The position numbers and the translations under genes are program-made. From an uncultured Rhodospirillales bacterium (GTDB lineage: Bacteria > Pseudomonadota > Alphaproteobacteria > Kiloniellales > Kiloniellaceae), in assembly GCA_913060675.1 (NCBI GenBank), contig CAJXUS010000024.1, positions 1 to 57,042 of the forward strand: a stretch of DNA of 57,042 bases, read 5' to 3'. A model generated the notes under the pieces. It was not told the DNA's origin. It made no database searches and worked only from the letters and a program-made list of their open reading frames with translations. Below, in pieces: positions 51,819-57,042 of the stretch. The number at the start of each line of letters is the position of its first letter. The stretch's first letter is position 1.

Positions 51819-53056
51819 GCGATACCGCCTGGCTGACAGTACTTGGTATAGGAGAAGAGGGGCTTGATAGCCTGACGCCGGTTGCGCGTGCTCTCCTTGA
51901 TCAAGCGACAGTGTTGGTCGGCGGTGAACGTCATCTTTCTATGCTTACCTTTTCAAAAAAGGACAAACGCGAGCGGATCGTTTGGGGTACACCCTTTTCT
52001 TCCATGGTTGAGAAAATCTTGGCGCGCCGCGGGGAGAAAATCTGCATCCTCGCCTCTGGTGATCCCATGTGTTTTGGTGTTGGTGCCACCTTCGCCAAAC
52101 GCCTTCCTCTTGAAGAAATGCATGTAGTGCCTGGGATCTCATCTTATTCCCTGGCCTGTGCGCGTCTCGGTTGGGCGATGATGGATGTGGATCTCTTTAC
52201 CTTGCACGGCCGTCCCTTAAGCTTGATGCATAGTCACATCCAACCGGGTGCACGTTTGTTGATGCTCAGTGAGAATGCTAAAACTCCAGGCGAGGTTGCC
52301 GACCTTCTAACGGATCGTGGTTTTGGTGATAGTAAGATCACAGTGCTCGAGCATATGGGCGGGACAAAAGAACGCCTTGTCGAGGGTATTGCTTATTGTT
52401 GGAGCCATCCCTCTGGTGCCGATCTCAATACTATTGCGGTGGAATGTATTCCAACCCATAGAGCCGATGTCCTTCCGATCGTTCCAGGTTTACCCGATGA
52501 TGCCTTTGTTCATGACGGACAATTGACCAAGCGGATTATTCGAAGCGCGACCTTGGCAGCGCTTATGCCCTTGCCAGGGCAAGTGCTCTGGGATCTTGGC
52601 GCAGGTTGTGGGTCGATTTCTATCGAATGGATGCGCGCAGCGCGCGGGGCGAAAGCCATAGCCGTTGAACGTCAGCAAGAACGCGTATCTATGATTGCTG
52701 CCAATGCCCAAGCATTGGGAACGCCTTATCTCTCTATAAAAGAGAAAACCATTCCCGAAGCTTTGGATGATTTCACAAAAGAAGACGCACGCCCTGACGC
52801 GATCTTTGTCGGTGGTGGCGCGACATCGGATAATTTATTTGATCGTTGTTGGACAGTCTTAAAGCCAGGTGGTCGTTTTGTGGCAAATGTTGTAACGCTC
52901 GAAGGCGAGATTAAGCTTTCTGAGTGGCATAAAAAAGTTGGGGGAGAGCTCAACCGAATTTCGGTAAGCCATGCTTCTCCTATTGGACCCTATCATGGCT
53001 GGCGACCGGCCATGCCAGTAACACAGTATGTAGTGACGAAAAGATATGACGGGTAA
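51815..53056 (+). CDS. cobL: Precorrin-6B C5,15-methyltransferase (CbiE-CbiT fusion)
   Basis: 413 aa. N-terminal CbiE-type methylase (about 1-205) with LTVLGIGEEGLDSLTPVARALLDQATVLVGG and ILASGDPMCFGVGATF; C-terminal CbiT-type SAM domain (about 225-400) with LWDLGAGCGSISIEWMRAA and FVGGGATSDNLF. The fusion is the CobL form, one protein doing C5 and C15 methylation and decarboxylation. It overlaps cobH by four and cobI by eleven bases. Confidence 0.95.
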   Translation: MSDTAWLTVLGIGEEGLDSLTPVARALLDQATVLVGGERHLSMLTFSKKDKRERIVWGTPFSSMVEKILARRGEKICILASGDPMCFGVGATFAKRLPLEEMHVVPGISSYSLACARLGWAMMDVDLFTLHGRPLSLMHSHIQPGARLLMLSENAKTPGEVADLLTDRGFGDSKITVLEHMGGTKERLVEGIAYCWSHPSGADLNTIAVECIPTHRADVLPIVPGLPDDAFVHDGQLTKRIIRSATLAALMPLPGQVLWDLGAGCGSISIEWMRAARGAKAIAVERQQERVSMIAANAQALGTPYLSIKEKTIPEALDDFTKEDARPDAIFVGGGATSDNLFDRCWTVLKPGGRFVANVVTLEGEIKLSEWHKKVGGELNRISVSHASPIGPYHGWRPAMPVTQYVVTKRYDG

Positions 53057-53753
53057 ATTATACGGCGTCGGGATTGGTCCCGGTGATCCAGAACTTCTGA
53101 CTTTAAAAGCTCTGCGTCTGATCCAGGGTGCACCGGTACTTGCGTATCCTGCACCTGATGTTGGCGATAGCCTGGCACGTTCCATCGTGGCCGAGCATCT
53201 TCCTGGCGGGCAAATCGAGTACCCGATCCGGATACCAATGGTGACTGAACGGTTCCCGGCGCAGGATGTCTATGACAAAGCGGCCAAGGATATTGCCGAG
53301 TTCCTCGATGCGGGTCAGGATGTGGTGGTGCTTTGCGAAGGTGATCCCTTCTTCTATGGCTCTTTTATGTATCTGTTTGGACGCATGATGGAAGGCTATG
53401 AAGTTGAAGTTGTTCCCGGAGTTTCTTCCCTTATGGCTTGCTCTGCTATGGTCGGCGCGCCTTTGGCGGCGCGCAATGATGTCATGACCATCATCCCAGG
53501 GCCCGTTGACGCTGATATTATGAAACAACGTCTGCGCAACGTGCAGGCGGCGGCGATTATCAAGGTTGGTCGTCATTTTGAGAAAATCCGAACCATTCTC
53601 GAAGAACTGGATCTGGTTGACTGTGCCCGTTATGTGGAGCGCGCAACCATGGAAAACCAGAAAGTTATGCCGTTAAGCGAAGTTGGCGATGCCAAAGCTC
53701 CTTATTTCTCAATGATATTGGTCCACAAACGTGGTGAGGCCTGGACACTGTAA
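53046..53753 (+). CDS. cobI: Precorrin-2 C20-methyltransferase
   Basis: 235 aa tetrapyrrole methylase. GVGIGPGDPELLTLKALRLI is the N-terminal SAM block, VVVLCEGDPFFYGSFMYLFGRM the second. This pair, with KVGRHFEKIRTILEEL, fits CobI/CbiL. Whether the substrate carries cobalt (cobalt-precorrin-2) depends on CbiX activity and cannot be settled from this gene. Its stop shares a base with the cobJ start. Confidence 0.93.
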   Translation: MTGKLYGVGIGPGDPELLTLKALRLIQGAPVLAYPAPDVGDSLARSIVAEHLPGGQIEYPIRIPMVTERFPAQDVYDKAAKDIAEFLDAGQDVVVLCEGDPFFYGSFMYLFGRMMEGYEVEVVPGVSSLMACSAMVGAPLAARNDVMTIIPGPVDADIMKQRLRNVQAAAIIKVGRHFEKIRTILEELDLVDCARYVERATMENQKVMPLSEVGDAKAPYFSMILVHKRGEAWTL

Positions 53754-55621
53754 TGACCCAAAAATTTGATCACTCTCCCGCCTTTGTTGCCCTAACTGCC
53801 GAAGGGGCCAAACTTGCCACCAAACTTCGCGATGCCTTTGGCGCTGGTGAAGTTCATGGCCGTACTGGGCGTGTTGAAGGTGCGGACGTTTCTTTTGATG
53901 AAACCATTGCTCACCTTCAATCCTTGTTCCGTGAAGGTCGCGCCATCGTTGGTATCTGTGCTGCTGGTGTTCTTATCCGCGGCCTGTCTTCGCTCTTGGC
54001 CGATAAACGAGCCGAGCCTCCTGTCATTGCTGTTGCTGAAAACGGTTCCGTTGTAGTCCCTCTTTTGGGCGGACATCACGGAGCCAATGATTTGGCAAAA
54101 ACCTTGAGCGAAAAGCTTGAAGTCTCGGCCTCGATCACAACGGCTTCAGATAACCGCTTTGGTATTGCGCTCGATAACCCTCCTGCAGGTTGGAAGCTTG
54201 GTAATCCCGGCGATTATAAATCCTTTATCGCGGCCGTATTGGCTGGAGCGTCAGTTAAGCTCAATGGCAAAGCCGAGTGGATAAAAGCGGGTAATCTACC
54301 GATTTCTGACGATGGCGAGCTGACTATCACGATCACAGAAAAAGCCATTGTAGGTTCAGAAACTGAGCTTGTCCTGCATCCTGCTACTCTTTCTCTCGGT
54401 GTTGGCTGTGAACGCAATGCGGATGCACAAGAGCTATCAACTCTGGTTCATGAAACATTGAGCGCCGAAGGCCTTTCTCCGAAAGCTGTTGCAGGTGTTT
54501 TCTCCATCGATGTGAAGGCAGATGAAACCGCTGTGCAAGCGCTTGCTGCTGAATTGGATGTTCCTGCGCGCTTCTTTGCTGCGGCGGAACTTGAAGAACA
54601 AACGCCCCGTTTGAAAACGCCATCAGACATCGTCTTTGCCGAAGTCGGGTGTCATGGTGTGTCCGAAGGATCTGCACTGGCAGCCGTTGGCTCAGAAGGC
54701 AAACTTCTTGTCGCGAAAAACAAATCCAAACGTGCGACCTGTGCCATTGGTCAGGCAGCAGAAGTCATTGACACATCTACGCTCGGTCAGGCACGCGGCA
54801 AACTCTTTGTTGTAGGCCTTGGTCCTGGTGATCAGTGTTGGCGTGCGCCGGAAGTTGACCGTGTTGTTCGCGGTGTTACTGATCTCGTTGGCTACCATCT
54901 CTATCTTGATCTTCTGGGCCCATTGGCTGAAGGCAAGGACCGTCACGGTTATGAACTTGGCGAAGAAGAAATGCGTGTTCGTATCGCGCTAAATCTTGCT
55001 GCCGAAGGTCGCTCCGTGGCGCTGGTTTGTTCTGGTGATCCTGGCATTTACGCCATGGCAGCTCTGACTTTTGAGCTCCTTGATCGTGGTGAGCGCGCAG
55101 ACTGGAACCGTGTCGATATCAAAGTTACTCCGGGAATTTCCGCTCTACAAGGTGCGTCGGCTCGTATTGGTGCGCCTCTTGGTCATGATTTTTGCACCAT
55201 CTCGCTATCTGATCTACTGACCCCTTGGGAAGCGATTGAAAAGCGTCTTAACGCGGCCGCCCAAGGTGACTTCGTTATTGCGTTTTACAATCCGGTTTCC
55301 CGTCGTCGGACCAAACAGTTGGCAACCGCCGTGGAAATTTTGCTTCAGCATCGTCCGGCGGATACGCCAGTTATGCTCGGTCGTAACTTGGGTCGTGAAG
55401 GTGAGAGCATGACGGTGTTGCGTCTTGATGAACTGACACCGGATCAGGTCGATATGTTGACTGTTGTTCTGGTTGGATCTTCCACATCTCGTAAAATCGA
55501 AAAATCAGATGGTACCTGCTGGGTTTACACCCCACGTGGTTATGAAAAAAAGGCCCACCTCTACGAAAACTTCGATGAGACCGGTGAAGTAAAACAAATT
55601 AACGAGGAAACAGCAGCATGA
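53753..55621 (+). CDS. cobJ: CbiG - CobJ fusion (hydrolase + precorrin-3B C17-methyltransferase)
   Basis: 622 aa. The first half is CbiG: an N-terminal domain with VGICAAGVLIRGLSSLLADK and VVPLLGGHHGANDLA (about 65-115), and the CbiG_C part LSLGVGCERNAD...AGVFSIDVKADE, later ATCAIGQAA (about 205-335). From about 346 the CobJ methylase begins, GKLFVVGLGPGDQCWRAPEV, then LVCSGDPGIYAMAALTFELLD and VVLVGSSTSRKI. CbiG opens the ring-A lactone in the anaerobic route; CobJ contracts the ring by C17 methylation. The fusion makes the two steps act on one molecule in turn. Stop overlaps cobM by ATGA. Confidence 0.94.
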   Translation: MTQKFDHSPAFVALTAEGAKLATKLRDAFGAGEVHGRTGRVEGADVSFDETIAHLQSLFREGRAIVGICAAGVLIRGLSSLLADKRAEPPVIAVAENGSVVVPLLGGHHGANDLAKTLSEKLEVSASITTASDNRFGIALDNPPAGWKLGNPGDYKSFIAAVLAGASVKLNGKAEWIKAGNLPISDDGELTITITEKAIVGSETELVLHPATLSLGVGCERNADAQELSTLVHETLSAEGLSPKAVAGVFSIDVKADETAVQALAAELDVPARFFAAAELEEQTPRLKTPSDIVFAEVGCHGVSEGSALAAVGSEGKLLVAKNKSKRATCAIGQAAEVIDTSTLGQARGKLFVVGLGPGDQCWRAPEVDRVVRGVTDLVGYHLYLDLLGPLAEGKDRHGYELGEEEMRVRIALNLAAEGRSVALVCSGDPGIYAMAALTFELLDRGERADWNRVDIKVTPGISALQGASARIGAPLGHDFCTISLSDLLTPWEAIEKRLNAAAQGDFVIAFYNPVSRRRTKQLATAVEILLQHRPADTPVMLGRNLGREGESMTVLRLDELTPDQVDMLTVVLVGSSTSRKIEKSDGTCWVYTPRGYEKKAHLYENFDETGEVKQINEETAA

Positions 55622-56436
55622 CCGTTTATTTCATTGGTGCCGGACCTGGCGCGCCTGATCTTATCACCATCCGCGGCCGCGATCTGATCGCGAAAAGTCC
55701 GGTTTGTCTTTATGCTGGATCTCTGGTTCCAGAAGGCGTGATCGACTTTGCGCCCGAAGGGGCACTGATCAAAGACACTGCGCCGATGAACCTGGATGAG
55801 ATTATCGACGATATGATCGAAGCCCACAAAGAAGGCAAAGACGTTGCTCGTGTTCACTCCGGCGATCCGTGCCTCTACGGTTCAGTAGCCGAGCAAATGC
55901 GTCGCCTTGATCAACACGGTATCGATTACGAAGTTGTGCCCGGTGTTTCTGCTTATGCCGCCGCTTCTGCTGTGATCCAAAAAGAACTGACCCTTCCAGA
56001 AGTCAGCCAGTCCATCATCCTGACCCGGACCTCCATGAAGTCCTCAGGCATGCCCAACAACGAAGATCTCGATACCTTCGGCAAATCTGGTGCAACGCTT
56101 GCGATCCACCTTTCGGTACGTAATTTGAAACACGTACAGGAAACCCTGATCCCACATTACGGTGAAGATTGCCCTGTCGTCATCGCCTACCGCGTGACTT
56201 GGCCGGATGAGTTGATTATTCGCTGTACCCTGAAAGACGTCCGTGAAAAAGCCCGTGAAGCCAAAATCACCCGCACCGCCTTGATTCTCGTCGGTCACGT
56301 GCTGGCTGATGATAAAGACTTCATCGATAGCAAGCTCTATGACCCCGATTTCGTCCACGTCCTGCGCCTCGGCAAAAACAAGAAAAAAGCCGCCGAAGTA
56401 GAACGCGTCGCCAACATCCCCGGCGGTCTCGACTGA
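55618..56436 (+). CDS. cobM: Precorrin-4 C11-methyltransferase
   Basis: 272 aa methylase, CobM/CbiF branch. VYFIGAGPGAPDLITIRGRDL at the N-terminus, CLYAGSLVP, VARVHSGDPCLYGSVAEQMRRL and the late VIAYRVTWPDELIIRCTL are family-specific. It is last in the operon; a strong terminator follows. Codon use becomes more C-rich in the third position here than in neighbours upstream. Confidence 0.95.
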   Translation: MTVYFIGAGPGAPDLITIRGRDLIAKSPVCLYAGSLVPEGVIDFAPEGALIKDTAPMNLDEIIDDMIEAHKEGKDVARVHSGDPCLYGSVAEQMRRLDQHGIDYEVVPGVSAYAAASAVIQKELTLPEVSQSIILTRTSMKSSGMPNNEDLDTFGKSGATLAIHLSVRNLKHVQETLIPHYGEDCPVVIAYRVTWPDELIIRCTLKDVREKAREAKITRTALILVGHVLADDKDFIDSKLYDPDFVHVLRLGKNKKKAAEVERVANIPGGLD

Positions 56437-56469
56437 CGATTGTCAGGTTTTAGTTTGGAATTGAGTATG

Positions 56470-56498
56470 AGAGAGGCTTTCGGGCCTCTCTTTTTTTT
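56470..56498 (+). terminator. Terminator of the cbiX-cobM operon
   Basis: AGAGAGGC and GCCTCTCT pair over 8 bp around TTTCGG, followed by eight Ts. Confidence 0.92.
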
Positions 56499-56503
56499 AT
56501 GAT

Positions 56504-57042
56504 TTAAACGCTATCAGCGTTTCTCATCTTTGAAAGCGTCTCAAGTAGATAGTCCCTGCGAGTCTTACTCAATGTTAGTAAGGGCACATGTTGTTTTTCT
56601 AAGATCCAAGAAATTGAACCTTGATCAATACGTAGAATATTAACTTCTCGCCCTTTTTTGAAATTTTTAATCATTGTTGTGGAAGCAAGGCATCGTGACT
56701 TCTTAAGTTCACCGTTGAGATAAAATTCATAAACAATGAATGGTTTGCCATACATGCCACGAGTATAACGGATAGTTTTAGCAGGAATTATTTTGCCGTA
56801 TAAGTGACAAATCAGGCATTGTTTCTCATACCTTAAATTAAATAGAAATATGATATATGAAACACAGAACATTAATAGTGATAACGATAAAAAATTGATT
56901 AAATCGATTGGTTTTGATTGATCAATCCAAATGAAAATAGATAGTACAATTCCTAAGCAAAAATAAACCAATAGGCTAAAGTTTATCGAGCCTGTAAATG
57001 AATCTGTGTAAGTTCTGATCAGTTGATCATATCTTCCAAGTC
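56504..57042 (-). CDS. Partial membrane protein, DUF3592-like, cut by the window edge
   Basis: The frame stays open from the stop at 56504 to the right edge, so the start lies outside; at least 178 codons are present. A hydrophobic stretch near the edge (FSLLVYFCLGIVLSIFIW), a second one (FLSLSLLMFCVSYIIFLF) and then a soluble domain with YTRGMYGKPFIVYEFYLNG, KGREVNILRID and a loss of hydrophobicity to the end. That domain has the DUF3592 pattern 'G..V.V.....', weakly. A TTG at 56971 could be a start, but the open frame argues for a longer protein. Function unknown. Confidence 0.6.
   Translation of the reverse strand, partial: LGRYDQLIRTYTDSFTGSINFSLLVYFCLGIVLSIFIWIDQSKPIDLINFLSLSLLMFCVSYIIFLFNLRYEKQCLICHLYGKIIPAKTIRYTRGMYGKPFIVYEFYLNGELKKSRCLASTTMIKNFKKGREVNILRIDQGSISWILEKQHVPLLTLSKTRRDYLLETLSKMRNADSV

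Overview
The window reads as chromosomal DNA of an alphaproteobacterium, probably a marine or aquatic member of the Rhodospirillales sensu lato; I cannot name the genus. The main evidence is a circularly permuted, two-piece tmRNA gene, an alpha-type SspB, and the gene order thyA ... folA ... mrp, hflK-hflC-DUF2065-degP, serB/miaA, ilvB-ilvH-ilvC, mreBCD-mrdA-rodA. Base composition is moderate for the class, coding density is high, and rho-independent hairpins are common. I see no insertion sequence, tRNA, rRNA, CRISPR array or prophage.

Layout. 0-2 kb: sspB, permuted ssrA (tag read as ANDNSRGVALAA) and a DUF3592-type membrane protein. 2.2-4.9 kb: thyA, a D-serine dehydratase/D-threonine aldolase-like PLP enzyme and a small rhomboid protease. 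4.9-11.7 kb, mostly minus strand: a hydroxyproline catabolic island with 4-hydroxyproline 2-epimerase, FAD D-amino-acid dehydrogenase, 2-oxoglutarate-semialdehyde dehydrogenase, pyrroline-4-hydroxy-2-carboxylate deaminase, trans-3-hydroxyproline dehydratase and a GntR/FadR-type regulator with candidate operators. It lies between thyA and folA. 11.9-24.3 kb: folA, a secreted DUF1194 protein, mrp, hflKC, DUF2065, degP, serB, miaA and the ilvB-ilvH-ilvC genes. 24.8-30.4 kb: mreB-mreC-mreD-mrdA-rodA for rod shape. 30.4-37 kb: a UDP-sugar dehydrogenase, a PAS-like protein with a small membrane-anchored partner, a nitroreductase, bfd and pepN.

37-56.4 kb: two blocks of cobalamin genes, bluB/cobU-cobW-cobN-cobO and cobD/cbiX-cobH-cobL-cobI-(cbiG-cobJ)-cobM. 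They are separated by about 5 kb holding a UbiA-type phosphoribosyltransferase, GtrA, DprE1-like and DprE2-like genes (the decaprenyl-phospho-arabinose pathway known from mycobacteria), a flavin reductase and a TSUP transporter. The right edge cuts a DUF3592-like membrane protein gene.

The strongest leads are the GtrA-DprE1-DprE2/UbiA module, whose DprE1 has Ala where mycobacterial DprE1 has the benzothiazinone-target Cys; the mix of an early cobaltochelatase (CbiX), a CbiG-CobJ fusion and a late cobaltochelatase (CobN); and the double hydroxyproline pathway with shared operator-like sites. All functions are read from motifs and family knowledge; no database search was run.
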